From: Himantopus leucocephalus
Lineage: Eukaryota; Chordata; Aves; Charadriiformes; Recurvirostridae
Direction of reading: 5' to 3'
DNA: 64,000 nt
Assembly (NCBI GenBank): GCA_003993805.1
Contig: RSEF01000004.1
Coordinates: 75,047,051-75,111,050 of the forward strand
The notes beneath the pieces are model-generated. The model did no database searches and had not been told where the DNA came from. It saw only the letters and a list, made by a program, of their open reading frames with translations. Made by a program: the position numbers and the translations under genes. Below, in pieces: positions 49,126 through 62,343 of the stretch; within the stretch, counting starts at the first letter, position 1, and each line of letters begins with the position of its first letter.

Positions 49126-51494
49126 CTTTTTTTATTTTTTTTTTAAATTTTCTTTTGCAGAAAACTACTTGCTATATCTGTGCATGGTCTTGGGTGTTCA
49201 TAGAAATACTGTGTTGAGCAAAGAAGCTGTAATGCAGACAGTCCATAGTTTGAAAGAGAGTGTTTCTAGGTGAAGTTAGTGCTTTATCTTGTAAAGTTGT
49301 AGGGGAAGAAGGGGATTGATCTGCAGAGCTGCAGTGAACAGTTTTCCTTTGTTTCCCTGTGCCTCAGTTCCCCACTTCTCTTATGCAAATTGTTTTGAAA
49401 TGCCTTGAGGCATTGTAGAAGAGCTGGATACTCTTGACATTAGTTAAGGATTACTTGCTCTCCTAACATGTCTGGATGAGGCTGTGTGCTGTTAAACAAT
49501 GACTAGATCTCTCTTACCAAGTGTTTAACAGTTATTTTTCCTCTAACAGAGAAAATCAGACTCTCTTCACAAAGCAGCATATGCAACTCTTCTAAAGCAA
49601 TCTGCGATGCTTTGACTTGAAGGATTTGAGATGCTTTTGACAGAGGGAGACTGGGAGATTTTAAAAGCCTTTAATTGCACGTCCATCAGGGTTTTGATTT
49701 CTAAAACTGAAATAATTTCTGAAGATGGATTTACTGATCATAATGAAGTTTCTTTGTAGTGTTCTGGTCAAATACTTCCCTCATGCAAAAGATACAGTGT
49801 CTTGGTGTAAAACAATTTTAAACTGTATTTGTTACAAGTTTTTACGTGCCACTTGAAAAAGGAACTCTTAGAAATGAGCTTTGGTACCTAGCGGTGTGGC
49901 CCTAACAATGATTTGAAATCTGGACTTGAGAAGCCTTGCACATACTGAATTGTTTCCAAAAGCTTTAATTTTTGCAAAGTGGGTAATTGGGGGAGGGGTG
50001 GTGGTTCATGGGGTTTTTTTCCCTTTTTTTTTCTTCTTTTTGGTCAGTTTTTAATCAGTTCAAACGTCAAGTTACTCAAGCAATCATGATAAAATAATTT
50101 AGGTTAGAAGGAGTTTCTGGCAGTTCAGTGCCATGCTGAGAGCAGGGTTTTCAGTTGTATTTCTACAAACAGAGCTACGTAGTTTCTTTCTTCTGTTTTC
50201 TTTAAGGGGATATTTGAGTAACCTCCATCTGTTGATTAGCAGTATAGTCAAAGATCATCAGTACAGTCATGCAGCAAATTAAGCTGGCTATAATTGGCTG
50301 AGCAAAAATGCAACATACAAACTATAGGAGAGGTCTGCTGGTGGCCTACTGGTTTCTTTTCAGAACTTGCCCCAGACAAGGCTACATACAGAATTTCTCT
50401 GCCTGTGCCCCGCTACTCCCTCACCAGAGTCCCGAGAGCACACGTGGTACAGTTCAGAGTTGCCTCAGCGAGGGACGTCTTTCTGTAAGAACAGTATCCC
50501 CTATGGCCAGGGGTCGTTACAGCAGTCTCGCTTGTGATAGCAAGTAGTTGGAACCGTCAGCCTTTATAACAAACACAGGGAAGTACAGGCATAATTTTTA
50601 TACATACAAAATTTATGCATTGCTAGTACTTCTTCTGATGCTTTAAGAGTAAAATCTATTAAAGAGTAATCAGTGTAAAACCGTAAAATTGAAGGCAAAT
50701 TATTCCAAAGAAAGAGGTGGGGGAGTTGTACTTGGCCACATATGAGTTTTTGAATATTTTACATAAGAATGGGGATTCTCTCCTTGTGATAAGAAAGCTG
50801 ATGCTCGGAGGTTTTCACTTGTTAATGTGAGATAAAGAGTACAAGGAAGCGAGATAAAACCCAATCTTTAGGGCTTTTATCCAGTGTAGGATTTAAAGGT
50901 GCTGAGGTTCTGCCTTCAGTTATATAATTAGAGCTAAGTTCTCATCACCTTTTAAGTTCCCATCTTCATAAAAGTGTGGCTTTGTTTCTTAGCGGACATA
51001 CATTTATTTCTGTTTCTTTGTGTCCTCTGACGCCTGGACCGCACGGCTTTCATAACAGTAAGACAGGAAGGCTGTTCTGAGAACGTACTTTGTAACGTAC
51101 TAAATTAAACCTCTACCACTCAACAAAATTAAATCTGAATAGTTGTTTTAGACAAAATAATAATGTTTTCTAGAGCAATCTTAAACAAGAGAAATAATAG
51201 GCATTACAAATCTTTTCTGCACATGCTGACAAGCCTTTAAGTGTTAGAATTGATAAATAACAAATCCTTATCTAAAATGTACTTCCAGCCAATAGATTCT
51301 TAGCACGCGTTGTTGGACCGAGTTCAACATCAGACTGGCTCTTGAGTTTCAGGTTACTGCTGGGGCTGTCGCAGCTGAACTGTCTCCTCGAAAGATTTTG
51401 GGACCGTGAAACATTTGCAATACACAGGAGATTTGCTTCTTTAAGAAATCATCCGTGTGGGTCCTAGTTCGCTTGTGTGTGTGCCCCATGATTG
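49126..51494. other. Intergenic, AT-rich, no gene seen
   Basis: Between the distal PDS5A poly(A) site and the second 100-N gap. I see no exon, named repeat or RNA gene; open frames are short and unsupported. Confidence 0.6.
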
Positions 51495-51594
51495 NNNNNN
51501 NNNNNNNNNNNNNNNNNNNNNNNNNNNNNNNNNNNNNNNNNNNNNNNNNNNNNNNNNNNNNNNNNNNNNNNNNNNNNNNNNNNNNNNNNNNNNN
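51495..51594. other. Scaffold gap, exactly 100 N
   Basis: 100 N in the intergenic region at the start of the GC-rich block. True size is unknown. All apparent open frames that cross it are meaningless. Confidence 0.97.
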
Positions 51595-54500
51595 CCTGGA
51601 TCCATCTGCCTTGGTTCCTGCAAGGCAGGAAACAAGACGGGACTTCCTCAGGAGCAGAACTTGGAAGCCCTGGTGGAGAAGCAGAGGTGGTGATTGACAA
51701 CCTCTACCTTCCCTGCTGCGCAGCCTGGGTCGGGAAAGCAGATCCAAAATGTCTTGTTCCTGTAGTTTTACCATGTGAGAGATCAAAGCGGTGAGTGCCC
51801 CGGTTTCTCCCTTCAATCTCACACTCTGTCATCTTCTGTTTCTAACTGAAGGTGGCCAGTCCCACAGCTCCATCGGAGATTCCTTAGCACCAAGTCACTG
51901 TGGTGACCCACATGATGACTACTTTCACAAATCTGACTCACTAGAAATGCTTTGAATTCAGGGTAGGAACATCTCTCACTCTGGTGCAAGTTCCCAGCCT
52001 TATTTTCCGCAGTACGAAGCGAGTTTTGGGCATTTGCAGCTGCTTGTAAAGAAATGAGTGGGACCACAGCAAGAGGCGGCTTCAGGCTTGTTGCGGTTCA
52101 GATAACCTCCCCCTCACTCAGGTCACAAAAGCCGAAGAGGCAGCCACGCTTACTCCAGTAGTCGGTAGGAGCAGTGTCGCACCCGAGCTCAGCCAGCGTC
52201 CCGCGTGCCTAAAGATGCTGTGAGCGCGTTCCTCGGAGCCTTGATGTCACTCACAGGTGCTTGACGCAAACTGCGCATTGCTGGAATTACTGCCCACAAC
52301 GTACAGTGATGGTACCATTGCCCTGGCAGAAGTCTTCCTGCTCGCCTGATGGAAACACCTTTCTGACCCGCCAGGGAGCATCTCCTCTCTGTTTCTGCCC
52401 AGCGGAAGTCATGGCAAAATTTATCAGGGAAGTGTCTGACTGCGCAACAGCTGGGTGTTGTGAGCCAACAGGAGGAAGAGTCGGGACTCGTCAGGACCCC
52501 TGTAGCTTTGGTAAGAAACCATTCAACTTGGAACCTGGTGGATTTATCAGCACAGCCAGATTCATGGTCAGCAGAGCTGAGACATCCCTGGGCAACGCAG
52601 ATGGGCAGTGCAGTTGGGTCCTGCGTTGCTTGATGAGGAGGGACAGCCATCAGGTGACACGTCTGCTCTTCAGTGGGAGCACAGAGGTTATCCGAGCTAA
52701 TCTGTAACTCGCTGAGGTCATGCTGGCAGCAGTGTGGTCTCAGTAGCGTGTCAGCTGAGGCAAGAGGCATGACCAAATAACTTTGGGTACACCAAGCGTC
52801 CTCCTCCCACAACAAGACTGTTACTTCAACAGCCACAAGAGCTCAGATGTGTGTTCATAACGCTGCCGGGCGGGCGTGCTCCAGAACAAGAAATACACGT
52901 TTTGCTTCGTAAGCTCAGGTGTTTAATTCTCCTCTCATTGCCCTGGAAGTAGAGATTGATACATGTTGACCCTGATGTCTCTGAAGCAAGAGATGGCGGG
53001 TGATTATGGCAGTCGCAGGCAGGAGCTGAGTGGCTTTGGCAGTGGGTCTGGTTGCTGTAAAGCAGTTGGGTTATCGCTGTGAGCTCTACAAACTTCATGG
53101 GCCATAATCTGATTTCTTACCTCGGTGTGGCAGAGGCAGCAGCTGGCGCCTGGCTGGCACCCTACCCCAAGGAAAGCTGGGACCTTCAGAATATTTTGCC
53201 CTGCGGTCCAAGTCAAGACTCAAAATACCATATGCTCTGCTGTGTGTATTCAGGTGCCTCAGCATCATCCATCTCAGGACGAAATGGAGTGGGCTTACGC
53301 TAGTGGCAGAGGTTTGAGCCATTGGTCTCCTCCTCTCAGGAGGTTTATGTGCCGTCTCCAGAGCACGCGCAGGGTGCCCTGCATGGACATCGTGCTGCTG
53401 CCCACAGATAGGCTCTTCTCTGCTCCCTGTGGAATTTGGAGAGGTTATCACTGCCCAAGTAATTCATGCCATCACCTCTTGGCTGCTTCCATCCCTGAGT
53501 GTTCCAAGGAAAGGAGAAAGCAATCTGTGATCCAGATAAGTTATTCTGGGTGGTGGTAGCAGCGATCACTCTTCATCCTTCCTCATGCCATTACACCAGG
53601 ACAGGATCTGGGCTGGGACATGGACAAGGAAGCCACTCTGCAGACCCTGGGAGCGGACATGACCACAATAGCTCTCTACCTTTCCTTAGTGCCCTTTCCC
53701 ATCCTCTTTTCTTAACCTTCCTGCCACAGTATGTTGCTTCCCAGCTATTCTTCAAGGCCCTCTTTGCCATATCCGTCCATATCTGCACATTGTGTCTTCT
53801 GCATTACCTTCTCTCTTTCCTCTGCATGAGCTCAGCTTCTAGCATAAAAGGATTTGGGGAGAAAGAGGACTCCACGCCGAGATTAATTTCTGATGCTGCG
53901 GGGGGGATGCATTCACAGTGTATCAGGCTCTGCTTTAGTAACGAGATTTTAAACTCCGCTTTTCCCACAAAGACTCTCCAAGTTCAGAGTAGGTGTCCTC
54001 CCTAATTCAGCACAGGTTGCTTCGGTTCCTCGCTCCCTTCATCAGGCGGGGAGTTGTTTCTCACAGCACACCCACCATGCAGACTCTGGCTCTGGTACCC
54101 TGTACGTTACCTTAATGTCACCCGGTCTATGAGCCCCACGTAGTCATCTCAGGAGCTGCCTGAGAGTCTGTCTTGAACATGCACCGCATGGCCCAACCTC
54201 CAAATGCTTTAGGGAAATTTTCTGGTCATCTGGATTACTACAAGCTATCTCAGGAGGTCCAGCATTCCCCCACTGAGAAGCAATGTGTATTTGTAATCCT
54301 TCCTGGCTTCCACAGGTGTATTAAACACCAAACCCTCACAGACTGTACATACAGTCCTGTTGTGTTGACCATGAGGTAGACATGGTCGTCCCTCTGGCTT
54401 TCCAGGTTTCAGACATCTTCCTGGTAAGATCATCCATCAGAGCGTATCAATGTGTATATACCTAAATGGGAGAGTGTAAACAAGTGGAGCCAGGCGCTTC

Positions 54501-54980
54501 TCAATGAACACACGTGAAGTTGTGCTCGGAGCTACAGCCCTAGAGAAATGGGTGGTTGATTTATTGATTTATTTGGCTCCACGTCCTCCAAAATGCTGAT
54601 GGTTGTTTCCATTGAGCATTACTTGAGCTTGGTCTTCCATACACAAAGTTGTGGCAGTAGCTTCACCTCGCAGTAGGAGCTTTTCCCTCTCATTTTCTCT
54701 CATCCTGTTTTTTTTTTTTTTTGCCACGACAGTGGTTCATAACACCAAGTTGAACATGTCGGTGGCGCTCGGATCCAGTAAGGACGGTGTGTGGGAGTAA
54801 CGCAAGGGCTTTTTGGTATAATCTCCTGCAACCTTCAGGCACCGACCCTGCCAATGCACTGACGCAGCAGATGTTACCGAAATCCTTCTAAGTAGGATAA
54901 TGGAGGGAGCTTTGACCTACTTAAAAAAAATAATTAAAACAATATATTTATTTTATTGCGGGTCAGGCTGGCAGCAACAT
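51595..54980. other. Intergenic GC-richer block without recognised gene
   Basis: GC content rises well above the flanks. Open frames appear on both strands over the same bases (for example 52189-52836 minus and 52261-52707 plus), as expected from GC content. None matches a family I know. A small CpG-dense patch lies at about 52150-52235. Confidence 0.5.
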
Positions 54981-54989
54981 CCTTAATGT

Positions 54990-55460
54990 CCAAGCGGTTC
55001 CGAGCGTGGAGGAAGCCGGTGGAGTAGCAGCGCTGAGATGGGGGACGCTGCTGTGGCCTGGCAAGAGCAGTGCTGTGGGGACCTATAGCGTGTAGGAGCC
55101 AGGCTCAGCCTACGCACAGCTGCATCTCGGCGGGCACTCGCCCCCCTCCTCTGGGCCGCTGGGGCCTTGTCTGGGCTCGCAGGCCAACGCTGCCTGGCAC
55201 GGCGCCGGGCAAGGGGTCACCACTTGGGCACCTTGCGCCGCGCCGCCTTCACGAGTGACTTGGGGCAGAGCAGCACCTGGCTCCGGCTGTGCAGCACCTC
55301 GGCATGTTTTGAAATGCCTGAACGGGCGAGTGCTTGGTCCCCGAGCCACAGAGCCTCTTAGCACGCGCGCAGCATAGCGGCCACCTGAATGGCCGAGCGC
55401 CTGGTCGAGACGCCGGTCCCGCAGCTCTGCCTGGCGCTGGGGCCACGAGCCTGACCCGAC
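54990..55460. promoter_or_regulatory. Orphan CpG island
   Basis: By eye about 40 CpG in about 470 bp at roughly two-thirds GC, for example the GCGCCGCGCCGCC run near 55231-55243. This is far denser than anything else in the window. No recognised first exon abuts it. It could be a promoter of an unannotated or non-coding transcript, an enhancer-type island, or simply GC-rich unmethylated DNA. Confidence 0.6.
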
Positions 55461-56454
55461 CCACAGCAGAAATGTGAAGAGCTGCCCCTTCCAGGGGAGC
55501 AGAGGGCTGGATGGGGGCCCAGGAAAACTTTCCTGTTTCCAGGCCGAACTTATTCCCAACCAGTTAATACCAACCGGAGATGGTGTCCCCTGTACGTGAC
55601 CCGGCCACAGAGAAAGGCCCATCACTGCCTTCACCCACTTGACTCACCGTCCCCCTGGGGTGGCTGCAGGCTGCTGCTCCCTGAGGCTTTTCGCTGCCCG
55701 CGGTGGGGGGGGGCAGGCACCACCAGTGCTGGGGCACCACCTTCAGCCTCACTGCCTCCCTCCACCTCCTTATACACTTTCTCCAAGCACGTTGTGTCTG
55801 ACCAACACAACCCTTTCCCATGAAACCATCAGGTAGGAGTGACTGCTTGGCCATATTGAGGGCACCTGTGCCCCCCTCCCAGCCTTGGCACCCCACACCC
55901 CCGAGCTATGGTCACAGGGGTAGGTGCCTGCCCATTAAATTTATAAAATTGGTTCAGGTGCCCAAATTTAATCGCCATCTTCTTCAGATCTCAGCAGCTC
56001 ATGTGTTGCTTGGTTGCTCTTCAGCCTTCAGGTCCCTTAACAGCCCTGGTAATGTGTTCCTCCTCCAAAAGACCACCTACCCTGTTGTTCCCAAGCCCCT
56101 TCCCACCTGCCCGCTGTCCAGGGAGCTGCACCACACGCCGAGGACACTCGTCGCCTCTGCCAGGGGTGTGAAGGAGGGTTCCTGCTCTTACAGCTCGTCC
56201 TTGCGCACAACTGTTTCCCTGAGGATGCTTTTGGAAGCTGCCTGAAGCAGCTGGCCAAGATGAGATCAGAATTTCATTTGACTCAGCATCATTGAGCTAC
56301 GTTCTTTCCAAAATATCATACCTTTAAGCCAAAAATGGCTTTTTTTTTTTTTAACCTTTTTGCTATCAAGAGGACTTTGTCATTTCACATCTACAGGATG
56401 TGGCCCTTTTGTGTCCATTGATTTGCTTCTTTTGCAGAGACCTTGACAGACACA

Positions 56455-56800
56455 GACCCCCTGAGTCCTCCACGACTGCCTGGGCAGACAGCAGGCTGCC
56501 TCCAGCCCACATCTGGACCCAGCGCTCCAGCTGTGGCCTTCCCAGTGCTGAGCAGAAAGGCACGATCACCTCCCTCCACCTGCTGGCAACGCTTTGCCAA
56601 ACGCAGCCCAGGACACCATTTGCTGCCTCTGCCACAAGGGCAGGTTACTGGCTCATCTTCAACTTGGTGTCCACCAGGACCCCCAGGTCCTGTTCTGCCC
56701 ATCTGCTTTCCAGTTGCCCCAGCACATACTGGCACAGGGGGTTGTTCTACTCTTAAGTTCCTCTGCACTTCCCCTTGCTGAACTCCTCACAGGTGAGGAC
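56455..56800 (-). mobile_element. CR1 LINE fragment, antisense
   Basis: On the minus strand it reads as CR1 ORF2: a diverged FSKGKCRG-like start, then GACCTGGGGGTCCTGGTGGA, ATGAGCCAG, a TGTCCTGGGCTGCGTTTGGC-like segment, and CCAGCAGGTGGAGGGAGGTG. Both ends are truncated and it is diverged. The overlapping open frames on both strands are by-products of its GC content. Confidence 0.8.
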
Positions 56801-57015
56801 CGTTCCCAGGTGAGGAGAACAGCACATGAGCAATACAAAGAACAACTCTTTCCCTCTTTGTTCTTAAGAACCTTTTGGGGTTTTGCGGTTTGGGGTTTGT
56901 TTTTTTTTTCACTCCTGCATCATCTGACTCGGTGAACTTTTGGTAACTACTTTGTTCATACATGTCTACTTCTAAATAGCCCTCTCTTCTGACATGTACA
57001 GCCTAGAGACAGTTT

Positions 57016-57267
57016 ACTCCTGGCATTTTTGATGTGGTACAGATCATTCCAGGACTTGAGTGTGGAAGATGCTGTAATGGGGAATGTGCACGCCAAGCAA
57101 AAGAGAGAGAAGATCCCTTCTCCACACCCCCCATCCCAGCNACTCCTGGCATTTTTGATGTGGTACAGATCATTCCAGGACTTGAACGTGGAAGATGCTG
57201 TAATGGGGAATGTGCACGCCAAGCAAGAGAGAGAGAGAAGATCCCTTCTCCACCCCCCCATCCCAGC
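57016..57267. repeat. 125-bp tandem duplication with a single N at the junction (likely assembly artefact)
   Basis: 57016-57140 and 57142-57267 both run from ACTCCTGGCATTTTTGATG to CCATCCCAGC, with only a few differences (GTG/ACG, AAAAGAG/AAGAGAG, CACAC/CAC). The N at 57141 joins them. This is how two overlapping contig ends look when they were not merged. Confidence 0.85.
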
Positions 57268-57269
57268 GG

Positions 57270-58230
57270 GGCATTTGCCCCTGGGAAGTTCATACAGAGG
57301 CTTCGTTTCTCAGCGTTTGCCCTGTAACAGTAAAAGCCCTAAACGCGAGGGGCTTTCATGCCCTTTGAACTGACAGCTTCCCATCCTCTAAACCACTTTC
57401 TACAGATAAACCACCTCACATCCAACAGAGCTTCTCACAGCAACGTGAAGACCTGTTGGCCACCATTTCCAGGAACACCTGGGCCCCGCTCTGTGGCTGC
57501 TCTTTGTTCTTCAGCCTTGCACTTAGGGACATTCAAAGCCATGGAAGGCTGTAATTTCCAGCACTATGGCTTTGTTACCAAACAGGCTTCATCTGCCCGG
57601 CTAGCGCTGAGCGCAGCGTGAAAGGGGACCAGCCAGTTCTAGGTCTGCTTTTTGAACCAAAATCCACCTTGGAGCATACCTGGCTGTATGTGGGCCGGGA
57701 CCAGCAAAGTCTTCCTGCTTCAAGGAAGCCACCGTCCTGCCCAGCTCTCCACGCTGGCAGTGGATAGACATTTAAAATGGGGACAGACGGCTTTGCCCTG
57801 AAACAAGCAAGAGCTGCTCCCATCATCCAGCAACGCTGCTCGGCTGCGGGCAACCTCCCAAACCTCTCCAACAGGATCAGCAGGAGCCTCGACTACTCAC
57901 CACCTACCACGTTCTTAAACCGGCAGCTGTGAGAAAGTTGTTCTGGGAAAGATGGAGGATGGGAAGAGAGCAGGGCAGGGAAAGCAAGGCGCTCCCCACG
58001 CATGGTCCCACCACAGCCAGGAGCAAAGGCAGCTGTCCGCTGAGGACGAGGACTTGGGTTGCTGCGGGGTCTGGTGGCTCAGGTAACATCAGCACAAAAC
58101 AGCTTCTCTCCCACCTTCCCCCCAGCAACACCAGATGCAATTTTCCCTCACCATCCCAGCCGATTACCCTTTATTATTTTACACCAGGCTGTCACAAACC
58201 CACCTAAAGACTTTATGTATTTCAACACAA
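57270..58230. other. Intergenic, no gene recognised
   Basis: Moderately GC-rich sequence with overlapping chance open frames on both strands. I recognise no repeat, exon or RNA gene. Confidence 0.5.
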
Positions 58231-58256
58231 ATCAGCCACTAAGTGAAGCAACGTAA

Positions 58257-58262
58257 TTTATT
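58257..58262 (-). promoter_or_regulatory. Minus-strand poly(A) signal AATAAA (candidate distal)
   Basis: TTTATT on the + strand. It is the leftmost signal of the group and sits where composition shifts from the GC-rich block to AT-rich DNA. Confidence 0.35.
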
Positions 58263-59538
58263 CGACATTATACCAGACATGGATGCTCCAGCTCCAGACC
58301 CAGACTTGACCTTAAAACAATTTAAAATCCTGGATTTGCTGTATTGGCAGTATCAGTTCCCTGCCTGAGAGCTAAACATGTCAGTATTACAGCTATCGAA
58401 ACAGAAAATTAAGCACAGGAGTCGTCGAGCTCGTTAAGCACCGTTAGTCCATTTCCACTGTGAACTCACTTCCAGTTTTGGGGTGCTGGAAGAGATGACA
58501 AGGCTGTGGGACAAGTATTTCAGTATACAGCAGCTCTCAGTTACTCAAGTCATAGTAGTGTCTAACTACGAGAACAAGGGAATATGGATTTTATTTTTCT
58601 TCTTCTAAATTAACAGGCAGGCAAAGAGAAGCATCCTCCACCTGCAGCAGAGGGGGTGGGGAGTGGTCCTTCTCCCTCACCCCTCTTAATCAATGAGGTA
58701 CCACAATACAGCACAGCTTTTGATGATATTTAAACAAAAAACCAAACCAAACCGAACGAAATCACCTTTATACTACTGTTTTAACACCATGAAACTGTGC
58801 AGCGCTATCAGGCCTGGTAGAGCCTGCCTGGAAACCCGCAAAACCCACCCAGGGACAAACACACAGCTGAAGATGGGACATGGATGTGACGTACAGCCGT
58901 ACAGCATTGCAACCAGCGTCACAGCTCGGCTCCCTGCTCGCAGCTCCAGCAGGGCAGACGCTCTCTTTCAAACTGCTTTACTCCCATCTAACCAACGCTG
59001 ACCGAGTCATGCCAAAAGAATTGACTGGTATGTACTGGCAGCAAACAAATCCGGAGTCATCCTCTCTCCCAGATTCTTCCCACAGCCAAGACCCAGAGCA
59101 GTGTTATTACCCACCAGGCTGCCACCTCTCCGTGCGAGAACGGGCTGCAGTTTATACACAGTACGCAGTTTACAATGCAGAAAGACGAGATGAGTGTGAG
59201 CGGTGCCGGAAAATCCAAAGAAAACTTTTTCCTCCGTGAGTTACCGACTTTGTTTCTCCAGGCAGAGCCTTAGAAAGGAGACACGAGGTGCTGCAGCTGT
59301 ACACACAGTTTCTTAGGCTATCACACATGGCAGTCCTAGTTGAAATAACGCACACATTCATTACACAGCTTATTTTTACACAATTTTCTTCTTCAAAAAG
59401 TTTTTAATGTGCATCATGGAATTGATCATCCCTTTCTCTTTCATTACTGACATGGAGGCAGTATATATATACCCTGTGATCTCAGAACAATTTGAATTAC
59501 CAGAAATAAAATGAAAACTGTTTTCAGGGAAACATGCA

Positions 59539-59594
59539 TTTATTGTTAAGCATTCCCAGTGAAAAATCAACATCTTTTAAAATGTGTGTTTATT
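59539..59594 (-). promoter_or_regulatory. Two minus-strand poly(A) signals (59539-59544 and 59589-59594)
   Basis: Two AATAAA hexamers 50 nt apart on the minus strand in AT-rich sequence. They are candidate proximal sites of the convergent transcript. Confidence 0.35.
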
Positions 59595-62313
59595 AAAAAA
59601 TCATTTCGTGTACAAAAGTGTTTGTGTAGTTTTTATTTTCAAGACAAAAAACACTGATGCTGCATTCCAGCCCACCCGCTCCTCCTGTACAGGAAGGCTG
59701 ATGCTCAGGAACCAACCTCCTGCGATATATTTTTTTATTGGTAATTTTTTTCTTTTTTTTTTTTTTAATTAGAAAAGTCAGGATTTAGGATGGAAAAGGT
59801 AGAGTGAAAAGCAGGGTTCTTCAACAGTTGACATCAGCATTTGTATGATGGCAGCCTCCTTCAGACACCACAACAGAGCACCAGCAGTTGCCGCAAATCG
59901 TAAAACGGACAAGTACAGCATTTTCACAGTACATTTCCTCGTCTGTTGAGTTGTATCTCTTAACTGACATTATCAACGAAGGGCTCAGCACCATAAGCGA
60001 TCGGCTAGCTATTCTGATGCCTACAAAGCAGGTAACAGCAGAGGAGGAACATCACATCACAGTACAGTGCAAATGATTTGCGAGGGTTTGTCCAGTGAGA
60101 ACAAAACTGAAGTCGAGTTGCTACCTACAGAGCACTGCGGCCGGATAACCAAGCAAGAAGCAAAATGCGTTAAGGACAGCCGGTCTTGTGAGTCTAATGA
60201 TGAATCAGCTGATGACACGAACACCACCAACGGGAAGAGCAAGCTACATGATTTACCAATGGGTTTGGAATAGATCAGAAAACTATCAAGCAAGAAGCGA
60301 TTGCCCCTTTGCTTAGCCACAGGAGGAAGCTGTGCCTGGAAAATGAGGACGGTAACAGTGAAAACATCTATGTGGTCTTCCCAGAAAAAAAGCTTTAGGC
60401 ACCCAACGAGCATCTTGACTCCCACGCTTCAGTTCTGCGACACAACAGACAGCGTGATGAGATGCGTTTTGGCTATCTATTGTCGAGTCGATTGCTCATC
60501 AAAACCACACAAAGCCAACCACCTGATCACAAATCAGTGGCCACGCACGCTCATCCTGATGCTTCTCATCAACTCTATCAACAAAACATAGCAGGAGAGG
60601 TGACACCTCACCTTCTCCTTGCATCTGCTCATCCGCAGACATTAAACTAACTTTCACTGCTAAATTATTTAACATCTCCCCCTCTGGGCAAGCCTCCAAG
60701 TCTAAGCTAGCTGTTGTTGGTATTTAGGAAGGAAACAAGGGACACGCACACGGTTACGTTTCCCCTTGCGCTGAAAAGGGAACACTTCACCTTCACAGTA
60801 TACGACCAATGCAGTAAACAAGAACTCTTGCTGGAAACTGCGGTTTGATTTCCACTCCCCTCCCCTTCTCCTTTTCCCCATTAAATAAGCAATCCGTATG
60901 CTCTGAAGCGGCTAGTCTGATTCACAGCTGTTAAGCTTAAATTTGCATAGTTTAAATGTTTCTGTTACCCACACCATATAATGCAGATTTGGCATTACAA
61001 GGTAAGCTTCTTTCTGGCTATTTAATTCCTCCTTTTCAGACAACAACAACAAAAAAATCCTATATGCCATATGTCAGTGTTCCAATAGCAATTTACTTGG
61101 AAAACAGTTAAATACAATAATAATTTAAAAAAAAAAACCAAGACATATTCCTACACCATTAGTACCTAATTGCTCGGATAAATACTACTGAACCAATTAT
61201 AGTCAAGGCCCCATGTACTCTGTGGCAAGCTTTTTTTTTAAAAAAAAAATATTCAAGTTTGGAATATGCAGCGTCTTTCCAGAAGGATATGTTCTTAAGT
61301 GTCTCCAAAATGTACCAGTTTGTCACACCGAGAACACAGCTTGTTCGCAGAAGCAATGGGAGGAAGCTGTGAATTTGGCGAGTGGGGGTGGGATATAGTC
61401 AAGGCTTTTGGCACTCATGGGAAAACAGAGGCTTTTGGCAACAGGAAAGGGTATTTCTCTACCTTTGAGCAAAGCTGCAGTTTACTTTTTGAGGAACTGG
61501 ACGAGAAAGGAGTTTCTTGTTCCCCACCAACAAAACAAACAAAGGATAAACCACTTTGCCAGAGCATCAATCAGTTTTCACTGCTGAACATTTTAATGTG
61601 CATTGAGCAATCAGTAAGCTTCGTTACCAATACCTTGTTTAGCAAAGTGGGGCCATTTAGACTTCAAAATCACTGTTTCAAGCTGTCGTCTTACACAATA
61701 GAGGAAGACAATGCCGGATTTATTTGTACTTAGAAAGCAACTGTACCCATGTTTTATGGTCTTGCTGTAAGAAAGTGGTAAATGCGCAGCCTGAGTCCGC
61801 AGGCAGAGGGGACTGCGTGGCAACTCCACATCTGTGAATGCACAGGGCCCTGAATATAGCGATGTTCAGTCATACAGAAAACAGAACTACCATTTTGTAT
61901 GTACAAACTCACATGATAAACTGAACACTAACAGCAAAATCCCTAGGGCTCAGCCCCAACTGCAGTTAAACTAACCTCGTACAACATTATTCCTATATTC
62001 AACTCTGATAATTACCAAGAATACAAAAAACATTCCTCATAAAGGACTCGGATGTCAAAATCCAGAGGGACTTCAGACCACAGATGTCTCCTTAATGCCA
62101 GGTCACGTTTCCTTCCCAGCGCAGTTCTGGAGAAGCTTCCCTCCTGCCAGCCTGTGAGCTGGCATCAAACTATCTTTGCTACCAAGCACATGGATGGAGG
62201 GCAAAAACCAGTATCCAACATCTATACATTAGGGGGAAGGGGAAGACAAGTGTTTTGCAGTAGAGAAGAAAATGAGGTAACTTCATGAGAGAAATAAAAC
62301 TTAACAGGGGATT

Positions 62314-62343
62314 GTTCCAGAGGTGACTGTTCCAGAGGTGACC
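62314..62343. repeat. Tandem pair of a 15-bp unit
   Basis: GTTCCAGAGGTGACT directly followed by GTTCCAGAGGTGACC. One mismatch. It has no visible function. Confidence 0.8.

Noticed and set aside
51349..51822. Frames of 78-157 codons across 51495-51594
   Set aside because: They cross 100 N and are not real sequence.
52189..52836. 215-codon minus-strand ORF as a new gene
   Set aside because: It is the longest frame in the window but overlaps a 148-codon plus-strand frame in GC-rich DNA and shows no domain or family likeness. Kept only as part of the GC-block finding.
57029..57373. Protein with an internal repeat over the duplicated segment
   Set aside because: The repeat in the translation is produced by the probable false duplication and the N at 57141.
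59888..60591. Overlapping plus-strand frames in the right part of the window
   Set aside because: No family likeness, and overlapping frames on both strands. Better explained as antisense to a UTR or as intergenic DNA.
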